Source of the DNA: Burkholderia sp. WP9
GTDB lineage: Bacteria; Pseudomonadota; Gammaproteobacteria; Burkholderiales; Burkholderiaceae
Assembly: GCF_900104795.1 (NCBI RefSeq)
Contig: NZ_FNTG01000002.1
Span: 3,100,001-3,164,000 of the forward strand
Length of the DNA stretch: 64,000 nt
Reading direction: 5' to 3'
Under the pieces are notes generated by a model, which saw only the letters and a list, made by a program, of their open reading frames with translations, searched no databases and was not told the DNA's origin. Of the stretch, positions 1 through 9,336 are shown piece by piece. The first letter of the stretch is position 1, and every line of letters begins with the position of its first letter. Both the position numbers and the translations under genes were made by a program.

Positions 1-643
1 TATAGCGCAGGAGGATGCGCATCCGCGAGGCGCCCTGCAAGCGCGCGACGTGAATGAAATCGGCCTGCACGAGCCGGAGCGTTTCCGCTCGCGCGAGGCG
101 TGCATAGGCCGGCCAGGCCGTAATCGAAATGGCGATCACCGCGTTGATCACACCGGGTCCCAGCGCGGCCGCGAAAGCGAGCGCGAGCACGATCTTCGGA
201 AACGCTAGCGCTACGTCGGTGATCCGCATCAGCACGTTGTCGACCCAGCCGCCAAAGAAGCCCGCCGTGGTGCCAATCAGCAGACCCACCGGAACCACGA
301 TCACCACAACGAGAATCGCAATCGACAGCGTGAGGCGCGAGCCGTACACAAGACGTGAGAGGATGTCGCGGCCAAGCTGGTCGGTGCCGAACCAGTGAGA
401 CGGCGAACCGGGCGGCAGCAGGCGGTCGGAGAGCACTTGTTGCAACGGATCGTGCGGCGCGATCAGCGGCCCGATTGCCGCGATGACGATCAGCAAGGCC
501 AGAATCACCAGCCCGAAGACCGACAGCGGATTGCCCGCGAAGCGCCGCCAGCGCCGGTAAGCGAGGCCGAGCGCGGCCTGCTTGCGCGACGCGGGTGTGT
601 CGCTCAGCAGCCAGTCTTTCCATCGTCGGGGCGCGGCATTCAT
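1..643 (-). CDS. ddpC: Dipeptide ABC transporter permease, DppC/DdpC type (partial)
   Basis: This is the second inner-membrane permease of a dipeptide/oligopeptide ABC importer. Reading leftward from the ATG at 643, about 214 residues are visible before the window edge removes the C-terminus. The N-terminus carries a DppC-type first membrane segment (about residues 35-60), followed by the conserved phrase with 'HWFGTDQLGRDILSR' typical of the family. Further hydrophobic segments and the start of the EAA cytoplasmic loop ('ARLQGASRMRILLRY') come just before the cut. It lies 64 bp after the DdpB-like permease, so both are probably one transcript. The gene symbol is inferred from the neighbouring VanX/DdpX dipeptidase; general dipeptide specificity is possible. 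Confidence 0.88.
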   Translation of the reverse strand, partial: MNAAPRRWKDWLLSDTPASRKQAALGLAYRRWRRFAGNPLSVFGLVILALLIVIAAIGPLIAPHDPLQQVLSDRLLPPGSPSHWFGTDQLGRDILSRLVYGSRLTLSIAILVVVIVVPVGLLIGTTAGFFGGWVDNVLMRITDVALAFPKIVLALAFAAALGPGVINAVIAISITAWPAYARLARAETLRLVQADFIHVARLQGASRMRILLRY

Positions 644-707
644 CGGCCAGTCCTGCGGTTGCGTAGATTGATCGGTTGGGGGAAGCACGAAAGAGACCTC
701 CGGAACA

Positions 708-1778
708 TCAGCGGGCGCGCGGATCGAACACGCGATAAAGCGCGTCGGTCAGCAGGTTGAGCGCGATGAACGTGACGCCGATTACGAGCGTGCTGCCGAG
801 CACCGCGTTCATATCGGCGTTCAGCAGGGCGCCGGTCAGATACGATCCGATTCCCGGCCACGCGAAGACGATTTCGGTGAGCACCGAGCCTTCGAGCAGA
901 TAGCTGTATGTGAGGGCGATCACGGTCAGCAGCGGCACGGCGATATTGCCGAACGCGTGGCGCCAGATCACCCGGCGCTCGGGCAAGCCTTTCGCGCGTG
1001 CCGTGGTGATGTACTCCTGGCTGAGTTGTTCGAGCATGAACGAACGCGTCATGCGGCTCAGATAGGCGACCGAGTAGTAGCCGAGAATGGCAGCAGGCAG
1101 CGCGATATGCGAGAACGCATTGAAAAACACGTCCCATTCGCCCGCCATGAGCGAATCGATGAGCAGGCTGCCCGTGTGCGTATCGACCATCCCGTCGAAT
1201 ACCGGATCGACGCGTCCCGGACCCGCTACCCAGTGCAGCTTCGCATAGAACAGCAGCAGGCCCATCAGCCCGAGCCAGAACACCGGAACCGAACTGCCGA
1301 CGAGGCCGACGAAGCGCGCCACGTGATCGATCCAGCGATTGTGGCGCACGGCGGCGATCACGCCCAGCGGCACACCGATCAGCACGCCGATGATGGTGGA
1401 CAGCGTCGCGAGTTCGAGCGTCGCGGGAAACACACGCTGGATGTCTTCGATAACAGGGTGCGCGGTTAGCAGCGACATGCCGAAGTTGCCATGCAGCACA
1501 TCGCGCACATAGATCAGGAACTGCACGGCGAGCGGCTTGTCGAGCCCGAGCTGCAGACGCGCCGTCGCGTAGGCCGTCGCCGACGCGCGATCGCCGAGAA
1601 TAGCCAGCACCGGATCGATCGGTATTTTGCGGCCGATCACGAACGTGACCGCCAGCAACCCGGTGAAGGTGATCACGAGCGTGATGAGCCAGCGCACGAG
1701 GCGCAAGGTCCAGCGCACGCTGGCGCTTTCAGCCGAAAGCGCGCGCATGCGCTCGAAAGTCGTGAGGGGAGTCGACAT
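708..1778 (-). CDS. ddpB: Dipeptide ABC transporter permease, DppB/DdpB type
   Basis: A 356-residue inner-membrane permease of the DppB family. A first membrane helix at about residues 27-50 is followed by the periplasmic region and at least five further hydrophobic segments. The EAA loop, read as 'EYITTARAKGLPERRVIWRHA', is the contact site for the ATPase. Length is near the family's usual 310-340 with a slightly longer N-terminus. It sits between the binding-protein gene (55 bp upstream) and the second permease (64 bp downstream), all on the minus strand, as in ddpABC or dppABC operons. Family assignment is secure; substrate (D-Ala-D-Ala or related dipeptides) is inferred from the operon. 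Confidence 0.93.
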   Translation of the reverse strand: MSTPLTTFERMRALSAESASVRWTLRLVRWLITLVITFTGLLAVTFVIGRKIPIDPVLAILGDRASATAYATARLQLGLDKPLAVQFLIYVRDVLHGNFGMSLLTAHPVIEDIQRVFPATLELATLSTIIGVLIGVPLGVIAAVRHNRWIDHVARFVGLVGSSVPVFWLGLMGLLLFYAKLHWVAGPGRVDPVFDGMVDTHTGSLLIDSLMAGEWDVFFNAFSHIALPAAILGYYSVAYLSRMTRSFMLEQLSQEYITTARAKGLPERRVIWRHAFGNIAVPLLTVIALTYSYLLEGSVLTEIVFAWPGIGSYLTGALLNADMNAVLGSTLVIGVTFIALNLLTDALYRVFDPRAR

Positions 1779-1794
1779 GATGAGTTCCTGGGTC

Positions 1795-1823
1795 GAAGGC
1801 GAAGCCTGGACAGTATCGCCTTC
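1795..1823 (-). promoter_or_regulatory. Intercistronic stem-loop between binding protein and permease
   Basis: Arms GAAGGCGA (1795-1802) and TCGCCTTC (1816-1823) are perfect complements with a 13-base loop. The hairpin falls in the gap between the binding-protein stop and the permease start. Such hairpins often protect the abundant upstream binding-protein mRNA or attenuate downstream permease expression. No T-run follows, so a full terminator is unlikely. Confidence 0.45.
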
Positions 1824-1833
1824 GCCGCCAACG

Positions 1834-3441
1834 TTACTGCTTCTTCAGATCACGATACGACACGAGGTCGTTGATCGGACCCACCTCGAGTCCCGTCACA
1901 CCCGGTCGCGCCGCGACCTGCGAGACCTGCTGGAACATGATCACGAAGGGTGAGTTCGCGAGCACCTGCTTCTGCATGGTCTGGTACAACTCGGCGCGCT
2001 TTGCTGTCGACGATTCGGCGAGCGCCGCGTTGGCTTCCTTCGTCAGGCCGGGAATGTCCCACGAGTTGCGCCATGCGAGCATCTTATAGGCCGACTTGTC
2101 GGAATTGTCGGGATTCCAGGTAAAGCCCTGGGCATTGCTGTGCGGGTCGATGTAGTCCGCCGACCATTCACCAATGTAGATGTCGTGCGAGCGCGAGCGG
2201 TACTTGGCGAGCGTCTGCTTGTTGTCGCCGGGGATGATCTGAACCTTGATGCCGCCCTGGGCGAGATTGGCCTGCACGGCTTCGGCGATTTCGCTGTACG
2301 GGTAGCCGTTACGCACGTCCATCGTCACGGAAAAGCCATTCGAGAGGCCAGCCTTTGCCAGCAGCGCCTTGGCCTTCGCGACGTTCTGCTGGTACGGGTT
2401 GGTGTTCAGCGCGCCGAGAAAGCCTTCCGGGAGGAACGTTTCGTGCACCTTGTAGGTGGTTTTCGCGACGTTGCTCTGAATGCCGTTGTAGTCGATCAAC
2501 CACTTCATCGCTTCCTGGACTTCCGGTTTGGCCAGGTTCGGATTCTTGACGTTCAGGCCGAGGTACAGCAACGTGGCTTGCGGCACTGCGCTCACATGCG
2601 CCTTGCCGGATTTCGTCAGGGCGACGAGATCGTCCGGACTCAGGTTGCGCGCCACATCGACGTCGCCGTTCTCGATCAGCAGGCGCTGGCTCGATGCTTC
2701 CGGCACGTGACGCAACACGATACGCTTCATGGCGAGCGGTACGCGATAGCCGTCGAAGCGCTGCAGGACGATGCTGTCGTTAGCGGTCCATTTGACGAGC
2801 TTGTAGGCGCCGGAGCCGGCCTCGTTCGTGCGCAGCCAGTCGTTGCCGAGGTCATTGCCTTTCTGGTGCGTGAGCAGCAACTGCTTGTCCACCACCGATG
2901 CGGGCCACGCACCGAGTACGTTCAGCACGAACGTCGGCGCGTATTTCTGGTCCGTCGTCACACTGACGGTTGTATCGTCAACCTTCTTCACGTTGTTGAG
3001 CACATTGTCTTTCGTCAGGCCAATGCCTTGCAGCACGGCCGCCGCGCCTTTGTCGAGCAGCACGGTGCGCTGGATCGACCACGCCACGTCGTCGGCGCTC
3101 AGCGGATTGCCCGAGTGGAACTTGAGACCTGAACGGATCTTGAACGTGAAGGTCAGGCCGTCGGGGCTCACGGTCCATGATTGCGCGACATCGCCGTTGA
3201 ACTTCGACGGGTCTTTCAGATCGACCCGCACCAGCCGGTCATACGTATTCGCCACATATTCTTCCGGCACCAGCTCGTAGATTTCGCCTGGATCGAGCGT
3301 GGTGAATTCGTCGAGGAACGTCGCCATGACGAACATGTCTTTCGGCGTCGCCGCGGTAGCGGGGCTGACCGCTGCGAACGACAAGGTCAAGGCGGAGGCG
3401 ATCGCTGCCGCCGTCAAAGCATTGCGCAATACCAGTTTCAT
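1834..3441 (-). CDS. ddpA: Periplasmic dipeptide-binding protein (SBP_bac_5)
   Basis: A 535-residue solute-binding protein of the DppA/OppA family that captures peptide in the periplasm and delivers it to the permeases encoded just downstream. A Sec signal peptide is visible at residues 1-30, with a probable cleavage at 'ATA|ATP'. The mature protein has the family features: an N-terminal phrase on TLDPG, a 'LTFTFKIRSGLKFHSG' strand region and a 'SADYIDPHS' element near the C-terminal third. It is preceded by the D-Ala-D-Ala dipeptidase gene (62 bp) and followed by the permease genes. This makes D-Ala-D-Ala the favoured ligand, by analogy with E. coli ddpXABCDF; this is inference. Confidence 0.92.
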   Translation of the reverse strand: MKLVLRNALTAAAIASALTLSFAAVSPATAATPKDMFVMATFLDEFTTLDPGEIYELVPEEYVANTYDRLVRVDLKDPSKFNGDVAQSWTVSPDGLTFTFKIRSGLKFHSGNPLSADDVAWSIQRTVLLDKGAAAVLQGIGLTKDNVLNNVKKVDDTTVSVTTDQKYAPTFVLNVLGAWPASVVDKQLLLTHQKGNDLGNDWLRTNEAGSGAYKLVKWTANDSIVLQRFDGYRVPLAMKRIVLRHVPEASSQRLLIENGDVDVARNLSPDDLVALTKSGKAHVSAVPQATLLYLGLNVKNPNLAKPEVQEAMKWLIDYNGIQSNVAKTTYKVHETFLPEGFLGALNTNPYQQNVAKAKALLAKAGLSNGFSVTMDVRNGYPYSEIAEAVQANLAQGGIKVQIIPGDNKQTLAKYRSRSHDIYIGEWSADYIDPHSNAQGFTWNPDNSDKSAYKMLAWRNSWDIPGLTKEANAALAESSTAKRAELYQTMQKQVLANSPFVIMFQQVSQVAARPGVTGLEVGPINDLVSYRDLKKQ

Positions 3442-3503
3442 TGCCGCTCCATAAGAATGGGGTAGAGCCTGTCAGGGAACAACGGATGGAGAAATCGAGG
3501 GCA

Positions 3504-4067
3504 CTACATGAGACGCAGCGGACCGCTTTCGCTGTTGTCGATTACCGGCAGCGCACGGGAGCCAGGCAGCTCGTAATGCCACCATTCGCTCTTGATGTGG
3601 GCGAAGCCGGCGGCGTGCATGATGCCGAGCAATAACAGGCGGTTGCGCTGCACGTGCGCGGGCAGGCCGGTATGGAAGTGTTCGGACTCGATCGTCATGG
3701 CGTCGAAGCCCGTGCCCATGTCGAGTTCATTGCCGCCGGCATCGAGCAGCGTCAGGTCGATCGCCGTACCGCGGCTATGGTTCGACCCACGGCCAAGCTC
3801 TGCGATGTAGGTGGGATCGGGCAGGAAATCCCACAGCACCTGTTGCGCCTGCGGCGGACGGTACGCGTCGAAAATCCGCACGGTCAGGCCGGCGTCGCGG
3901 GCAATTTCAACGGCCTTGCGCAAACCGGCTTCGGCGGGTTCGAGCAGCAGGCAGTGAGCTTCCTTGTAGATCGGCTTGCCGGTCAGGTTGCGCTCGGTGG
4001 CATAGACGAGGTCGATGTCCACGCCATGCGTGGCGGCGGTGATTTCGATGAGTCGCGGTTTTGTCAT
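3504..4067 (-). CDS. ddpX: D-alanyl-D-alanine dipeptidase (VanX/DdpX family)
   Basis: A 187-residue zinc dipeptidase of the VanX/DdpX family (peptidase M15D), expected to hydrolyse D-Ala-D-Ala to two D-alanines. The zinc and catalytic motifs are intact: SNHSRGTAID at residues 95-104 (His97, Asp104) and EWWH at 161-164 (catalytic Glu161, zinc ligand His164). The substrate-contacting arginine region 'DAYRP' (Arg70) is also present. No signal peptide is seen, so it is cytoplasmic and would act after import. Its place ahead of a dipeptide transporter matches peptidoglycan dipeptide salvage rather than vancomycin resistance; no vanH or vanA ligase genes are nearby. Confidence 0.93.
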   Translation of the reverse strand: MTKPRLIEITAATHGVDIDLVYATERNLTGKPIYKEAHCLLLEPAEAGLRKAVEIARDAGLTVRIFDAYRPPQAQQVLWDFLPDPTYIAELGRGSNHSRGTAIDLTLLDAGGNELDMGTGFDAMTIESEHFHTGLPAHVQRNRLLLLGIMHAAGFAHIKSEWWHYELPGSRALPVIDNSESGPLRLM

Positions 4068-4101
4068 GGAGGACGCGGTGGGATGCCAGTTGTGAGAGGG
4101 T

Positions 4102-4989
4102 TCAGAGATCGAACTGGTTGAATTCGCCTTGCAACTCGCGATTGCGTGCGACGCGTTCGTCGATGGCGGACCCCAGTTGCGCGACGATCGCGCTAATCAG
4201 CAGGTTGAACAGGCAGGTGAGCGGCGCCAGAGAGTCCCAGAACTGGCCGACATCGGTTTTGACCTGCAACAGGTCGCAGGCGAATTCGCGAGCCCAGGGG
4301 CAATAGATGTCGGTGACCAGCGCGAACGGCACGCCACGACGTGTCGCGGCTTCACAGTAGCGGCGCGCGATCATCGAGTAGGCGCGCGTATCGGTAATGA
4401 CGAGGTACGGTGAGGCAAACTCCGAGTTCAGCGAATCGACGTATGAGCCCGACATGCCGTCGGAGTAGAACACACGCGCACGGATATATTCGAGGTAGCT
4501 GTAGAACGCGTTGCTGATGCCGCGCGTCGACTGGATGCCGAGGATATACACGGCGTCCGCATTGGAAATGCGCTCCGCGATACGGGCGAACATGGGCGAT
4601 TGCGCCAACTGGTACACATGCTGGATCGCGTCGATTTCGAGTTCTAATGAGTGGGCCAGGGCCCCGTTTTCTCCGCTCTCGCCGTTATGCGCCGCGTTGC
4701 CGAACTGTCCGGACACACGCCGGTATTCGTCGAGCCGGTCGGTAATCATCCACGGGCGCGCTTGTGCGCCGCGCAGCTCGCGCTTGAGGTCGTCGAGATT
4801 GCGATAGCCGACGCTGCGCAGAAACCGGCCCACGGAAATACCGGTTGTGGCCGTCTGCTGCGCAATCTGATCAGCCGTTTCCAGTCCGAGTCGTTCGAGA
4901 TTCGCCAGCATATAACTGGCAATGCGCTTGGACGTGGGGGTGAGGTCGGCAAAGTGGGCTTCGACGGTTTGTGCGAAAGCGGTCGGCAT
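4102..4989 (-). CDS. RpiR/MurR family transcriptional regulator
   Basis: A 295-residue regulator with an N-terminal RpiR-type helix-turn-helix (about residues 1-77, including 'QIAQQTATTGISVGRFLRSVG') and a C-terminal SIS sugar-phosphate binding domain (about 125-265). It is the first gene of the minus-strand unit, 34 bp before ddpX, so it is likely co-transcribed with and controls the ddp-like operon. RpiR proteins often sense amino-sugar phosphates such as MurNAc-6P. A cell-wall-derived ligand would therefore fit this peptidoglycan-salvage setting, but that is inference. Both domains look complete. Confidence 0.9.
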   Translation of the reverse strand: MPTAFAQTVEAHFADLTPTSKRIASYMLANLERLGLETADQIAQQTATTGISVGRFLRSVGYRNLDDLKRELRGAQARPWMITDRLDEYRRVSGQFGNAAHNGESGENGALAHSLELEIDAIQHVYQLAQSPMFARIAERISNADAVYILGIQSTRGISNAFYSYLEYIRARVFYSDGMSGSYVDSLNSEFASPYLVITDTRAYSMIARRYCEAATRRGVPFALVTDIYCPWAREFACDLLQVKTDVGQFWDSLAPLTCLFNLLISAIVAQLGSAIDERVARNRELQGEFNQFDL

Positions 4990-5589
4990 GTCAGCGCATG
5001 GGTTGGTTAGTTGCTTGTCATTTCTTTGATCGGTGACATGTATCTAACAAAGCCAATAAACTCAGCGCCAGCTTAAAAAATCAATTGGATGTGGTTGTCT
5101 GATAGTTTTTGACCTGGCGTCCGGTCACGCTTCCGTTCACGCTGCTCCGCAAGCTTCATTTAAGGCTTTCAGTTGATGGCTCTAAAGTTCCGTCCACATT
5201 TGCCGTTAGATCAGGCTGGGTCTTCGTATTGCGTTTTTCTCCCTCGTCGGGTTGCAGGTGCGTCTTGGTCCCTGCCAGATTAGAGGCGGCTCAGTTCATT
5301 CCTCGGTTTCAAATCCAGACTTCCGGGCCTCACCCGCGCGTCAGAATGGAAACGTCGGCGTGCATTGTCTACAACGACAGCGGTCTTGCCAGAGACTCTA
5401 TCTGTTGCCGCGAGCGGACCGTTCACTTCCTCCTTCGACATAAGTTTAGTGCGACGGTAATGCAGACACGCTTAAAGGCGAGCGGCCTCCGAATGTATCC
5501 GGGACCCCACCTCGACTATCATCCAACTATCGATTTTTTTGCGTAGAATTGCCGCCCCGGTACGCTGGCGCAGGATTCTCTCCTCAACG
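4990..5589. other. Intergenic region between divergent genes
   Basis: This 600-bp region separates the rpiR gene from the diguanylate cyclase gene and should hold both promoters. The stretch near 5030-5110 is AT-richer than its surroundings, as expected for a promoter. I see no convincing gene, tRNA or repeat. Short open frames here have poor coding character and no recognisable domain. Confidence 0.5.
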
Positions 5590-6765
5590 ATGCACGTCGA
5601 TCTTCTCACCCTTTATTTCCTCATCGTCGGGACGCTGTTCGCCAGTTCCGTGATGACGCTCTGGGAACATCGAACACATCCCAGACGCAGCGGGGAATTG
5701 AAAATACTGTCAGCGGGGTACGCCACGCTTGCGATCGGATGTGCGGCGGCAACGGTTCGTCACAAGCTGCCCGGTGCGACGGGCTCCGCCTTGAGCAACC
5801 TCGTTATCGTCACTGGCTATCTATTGCTTCTGCACGGCGCCGCGTCCTTGAGCGGCCGGCAATACCGTACCGGCTCTATTGCAATGCTCATCCTGCTGGC
5901 GCTCACATGGGCCGTGGCCGGTGCGCGCTGGGAGGATTCGGTGTGGTACTACGCGAGTGCCATTCCGATCGCGTTGGCAAGCGGCGTGACGTCTTTCGAA
6001 CTGCTGCGATGCGACAGCATGAAAGCGATGCAATCGCGGCGCATCGCAGTATGGGTGACGGGCATTCATGCGCTCCTGTATGCGGCCAGAGCATCCATCC
6101 TGCCTTTGTTGGCGTCACGGTACGGGCAGCACGTGGTGCTGGTCGCCAGCAACATTACGATGTACGAAGGTGTGCTGTACTCGGTTGTTCTGCCAATGAC
6201 CTTGCTGAGGCTGATCCGCGAAGAGACTCATGGCGAGCTTCTGCGAGATTCGCAAACGGATTACCTGACCCGTCTTGGCAATCGCAGATGGTTTTTTGAA
6301 GAGGGCGAACGGGTGATCCGCGACGCAGAGTCATGCCAGCCGATTTCCCTCCTTGCATTCGATCTCGATCTCTTCAAGGCAATCAATGATCGCTACGGTC
6401 ATAAAACGGGCGACGAGGTGCTGAAGGCATTTAGCGACATCGCTCGGAGCGGGGTGAGGCCCGATGCGATTCTCGCGCGCATCGGCGGAGAAGAGTTCGC
6501 CGCGCTACTTCCCCACCATGACAGCCTTCGCGCCAAAGAAGTGGGCGAATTCATCGCTAAACGTTTCGCCGAGGCGATCCCTCACCGCATTGACGGCGTC
6601 GCGATACACGCAACGGTCAGCATTGGGCTCGCACAGCTCGGAACCGATGCGCCCACGCTTGCCGACCTGCTGGCGGCGGCCGACGCGGCGTTATACAACG
6701 CGAAGTCGCTCGGCGGCAATCGGCTCGTCACGGCGCAGCCTGCCTCGCGCCCCGAGGCTGCCTGA
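5590..6765 (+). CDS. Membrane-bound GGDEF diguanylate cyclase
   Basis: A 391-residue diguanylate cyclase that would make cyclic di-GMP from GTP. The N-terminal half (residues 1 to about 205) is a run of six or so hydrophobic segments with no recognised sensory domain. The C-terminal half is a GGDEF domain starting at 'DYLTRLGNRR'. The active-site motif is GGEEF at residues 299-303, compatible with catalysis. The inhibitory I-site RxxD just before it is not intact ('VRPD'), so product inhibition may be weak. The start at 5590 (MHVDL) is preferred over an upstream ATG at 5539 because the latter adds an arginine-rich leader before the first helix. Confidence 0.88.
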   Translation: MHVDLLTLYFLIVGTLFASSVMTLWEHRTHPRRSGELKILSAGYATLAIGCAAATVRHKLPGATGSALSNLVIVTGYLLLLHGAASLSGRQYRTGSIAMLILLALTWAVAGARWEDSVWYYASAIPIALASGVTSFELLRCDSMKAMQSRRIAVWVTGIHALLYAARASILPLLASRYGQHVVLVASNITMYEGVLYSVVLPMTLLRLIREETHGELLRDSQTDYLTRLGNRRWFFEEGERVIRDAESCQPISLLAFDLDLFKAINDRYGHKTGDEVLKAFSDIARSGVRPDAILARIGGEEFAALLPHHDSLRAKEVGEFIAKRFAEAIPHRIDGVAIHATVSIGLAQLGTDAPTLADLLAAADAALYNAKSLGGNRLVTAQPASRPEAA

Positions 6766-6915
6766 CGATCAACGATGCCGGCAAAGGATTAACATGGCGT
6801 GCCTGGCAAAACGCAGTGCGATTCAAAAGGATTGATTTCACTTAGCCGCCGCTATAAACGCGTGACCGGGTTTGTATTGGTTTCGCCAATCCAATATCGA
6901 GACCTGTCCGTCACA

Positions 6916-7818
6916 TTACGCTTTCGAGTGTTTTGCCTGAAGCCTCATTGTCTCGTTGGCGATCTTCAGAAAACTGTCGACGATCGGATTGGTGGATTGA
7001 AGCTGGGGGCACACCGTGAAACCACGGAACACGATGTCCGGTGAAAACGGCCGGAACTGGATCTTCGCGGTATTGGCGTCAACCGTTGTAAGCGGATTCA
7101 CGATGCCGATTCCCAAACCGCGCGACACCATCGCGCAAATCGTCGCACCGTACGGTGTTTCAATGGTTGGCACCTGATTGACTTCCGCCTGACGCAACAC
7201 GCGATCCAGCGACGAACGCGTGTCGTCGGCATACGAAGGCAGGATCAGCTTTTCACCGCGTAGATCCCGCGCGTGGATACGCTTGCGCGCAGCCAGCGGG
7301 TGCCCGGCCGGCAGCGCACATACACCCGGCAACCGGTATAACTCGGCGCTCGTCACACCGAACGCATCGGGCGTCGTCGTGGCGAATCCGATATCGCAAT
7401 AGGCCGACGAAGCCCAGCGCTGGATCGTGCCTTCGCTGCGCATTTCCAGCGATATCGCGATGCGCGGATACACGGCAAGAAAACGCTCGATCACCATCGG
7501 CACGAATGACAATGCCAGCACCGGCGCCGCGACGAGCCGCAACCGGCCGCTGCCGAACTGGCGGATCTCACGCGCGGAATGCGCGAGTTTTTCGAGGCCC
7601 ACGAAGCTTCGGTCCACCTCGCGATAGAACGCGCTGCCCGCATCCGTGGCCTGAATACGGCCGCCGTTGCGCGTGAAGAGCGCCAGACCCGTCGACGTCT
7701 CCAGCTCCGCAATCAACCGGCTGATGCTCGGCTGCGACGTGCCGAGCTCCTCGGCGGCGGCGGTCATCGAGCCGCGCAACATGACTAGCCTGAACGCTTC
7801 GATTTGTCGTTGGTTCAT
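6916..7818 (-). CDS. LysR-type regulator, NocR/OccR-like
   Basis: A 300-residue LysR-type regulator with the N-terminal winged helix-turn-helix (residues 3-60, 'MTAAAEELGTSQPSISRLI') and a C-terminal effector-binding domain. The style ('MNQRQIEAFRLVMLRGSMTAAAEELGT') matches regulators of opine and basic amino acid catabolism (NocR/OccR/ArgP-like). It is divergent from the FAD oxidase/ABC transporter cluster starting at 7958. A perfect dyad with an 11-base spacer lies in the intergenic region. It is therefore the probable activator of that cluster; the inducer is unknown. Confidence 0.9.
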   Translation of the reverse strand: MNQRQIEAFRLVMLRGSMTAAAEELGTSQPSISRLIAELETSTGLALFTRNGGRIQATDAGSAFYREVDRSFVGLEKLAHSAREIRQFGSGRLRLVAAPVLALSFVPMVIERFLAVYPRIAISLEMRSEGTIQRWASSAYCDIGFATTTPDAFGVTSAELYRLPGVCALPAGHPLAARKRIHARDLRGEKLILPSYADDTRSSLDRVLRQAEVNQVPTIETPYGATICAMVSRGLGIGIVNPLTTVDANTAKIQFRPFSPDIVFRGFTVCPQLQSTNPIVDSFLKIANETMRLQAKHSKA

Positions 7819-7858
7819 CTGCCCGGCTCACCTGATTTCGTTGATTCGGTCCTCAGCT

Positions 7859-7881
7859 TGCCATATCAAAATTGAATGGCA
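7859..7881. promoter_or_regulatory. Candidate LysR operator, TGCCAT-N11-ATGGCA
   Basis: TGCCAT (7859-7864) and ATGGCA (7876-7881) form a perfect 6-bp inverted repeat separated by 11 bases, containing the T-N11-A core of LysR-type binding sites. It lies between the divergent LysR gene (start 7818) and the oxidase gene (start 7958), exactly where an autoregulatory and activating site is expected. This is a sequence observation; binding is inferred. Confidence 0.6.
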
Positions 7882-7957
7882 GCCGTTTTTGATCGTATTT
7901 GACCGGATGGATGAGCGAAACCTAGACTGGCTGGAACCTTGTCACTGGCGATCCACG

Positions 7958-9280
7958 ATGCGTTCCGAAGCCTTGCTGTTTCATGACGACTTTCGCCTGA
8001 CCCCTTACTGGTGGGACGCCGCACCGCCGGAGACGGTCCGCGACGCGTTGCCGTCCGGGGTTGACGTGGTGATTATCGGCAGCGGGTATTGCGGCTTGGC
8101 GGCGGCAGCCGAAGCTGCGCGACTCGGCACGCGCGTCGCCGTGCTCGACGCCGCCGAAATCGGCGCGGGCGGCAGCACGCGCAGCGGCGGCATGGTGTCG
8201 AGCGGACAGAAGCTTGCGCTGACCAATGCGATTCGCGGGGTCTCGGCAGAACGGCTGGGACGGCTGATGAGCGAGTCCATGGCGAGCTTCGACTATCTGA
8301 AACGCCTTGTCGCCGACGAGCGGCTCGACGCCGATTTGCAGATCACCGGTCGCTTCTTCGGCGCATTCACGCCACGTCACTTCGATGTCTTGCGGCGCCA
8401 AGGCGATCTGTTGCGCGACAAAACCGGCGTCACGGTGCACGTCGTGCCGCGCGCGGATCAGCATGCGTTGATCGGCTCGGACTACTACTACGGTGGGATT
8501 CTCGTCGACGAATACGGCGGTCTGCATACCGCCAAATATCATCGCGCGCTACGCGATCTCGCACGGCGCTGCGGCGCGACTTTGCATTCGCATGCGGGCG
8601 TGGAGCGGATCGAACGCAATGGCGCGGGTTTCAGGGTTCATGCAACGCGGGGAAAGATCGACGCGAAACATGTGCTCGTCGCGACCAACGGCTATACGGG
8701 ACCGCTGCTGCCGTTCTTCTCGCGGCGCGTGCTGCCGGTGGCGAGCTACCAGATTGCGACGGAACCGCTGCCGCCTGGACTGATGGCCGTGCTGAATCCG
8801 GGGCGACGCATGATCAGCGATTCGAAGCGCAATCTGTTCTACACGAGGCCGTCGCCCGACGGCACGCGGATGCTGTTCGGCTCGCGCCCGGCGATCCGCG
8901 AGGTGAGCGAGCGCGTGGCGGCGAGAATGCTGCACGCGAAGATGATCGAGTTGTGGCCCGCCTTGCGCGACGTGCGCATCACGCACGCGTGGAAGGGTTA
9001 TGTCGCGATGACGGGCGACAGGCTCGCGCATATCGGCCAACACGACGGCATTCATTACGCGCTCGGTTGCAACGGCAATGGCGTGGCGCTAATGAGCTAT
9101 CTAGGCGCGCGGATCGCGAAACACCTGCTCGGATTCGACGCAAAGTCGGGCGCATTCGGCGAAGGCGCGTTTCCGATCAGTCCGGCCGGCATGGCGAGCC
9201 GCCTGAGCGTGCCGGTCGGCACGGCGCTCTACACATTCGACGATCTCTGGAGCGGCCGGGTGCGTGCCACCCTTTCCTGA
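7958..9280 (+). CDS. FAD-dependent amine/amino-acid oxidoreductase (DAO family)
   Basis: A 440-residue flavoprotein of the DAO family, resembling gamma-glutamylputrescine oxidase and opine or amino-acid oxidases. It would oxidise an amine or imino acid using FAD. The dinucleotide-binding fold is clear near the N-terminus (GSGYCG at residues 41-46, followed by an acidic strand end), and a second FAD-contact region lies at the C-terminus ('[16 protein letters not shown]'). The leading 'YWWDAAPP' phrase is typical of PuuB-like enzymes. I chose the ATG at 7958; an in-frame ATG at 7907 would add 17 residues. It heads a run of same-strand genes with an amino-acid transporter. Confidence 0.87.
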   Translation: MRSEALLFHDDFRLTPYWWDAAPPETVRDALPSGVDVVIIGSGYCGLAAAAEAARLGTRVAVLDAAEIGAGGSTRSGGMVSSGQKLALTNAIRGVSAERLGRLMSESMASFDYLKRLVADERLDADLQITGRFFGAFTPRHFDVLRRQGDLLRDKTGVTVHVVPRADQHALIGSDYYYGGILVDEYGGLHTAKYHRALRDLARRCGATLHSHAGVERIERNGAGFRVHATRGKIDAKHVLVATNGYTGPLLPFFSRRVLPVASYQIATEPLPPGLMAVLNPGRRMISDSKRNLFYTRPSPDGTRMLFGSRPAIREVSERVAARMLHAKMIELWPALRDVRITHAWKGYVAMTGDRLAHIGQHDGIHYALGCNGNGVALMSYLGARIAKHLLGFDAKSGAFGEGAFPISPAGMASRLSVPVGTALYTFDDLWSGRVRATLS

Positions 9281-9336
9281 TATCGACGTCGACACTGACA
9301 CCGAAGCCGATGCGCTTCAGGCTTGAGGAGTTGCAG

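Noticed and set aside
2140..3132. 330-residue plus-strand frame opposite the binding-protein gene
   Set aside because: Compositional shadow; the minus strand has a signal peptide and SBP_bac_5 features.
3504..4067. Vancomycin-resistance gene vanX
   Set aside because: No vanH, vanA-type ligase or vanRS genes are nearby and the setting is a dipeptide importer; DdpX-type salvage is simpler.
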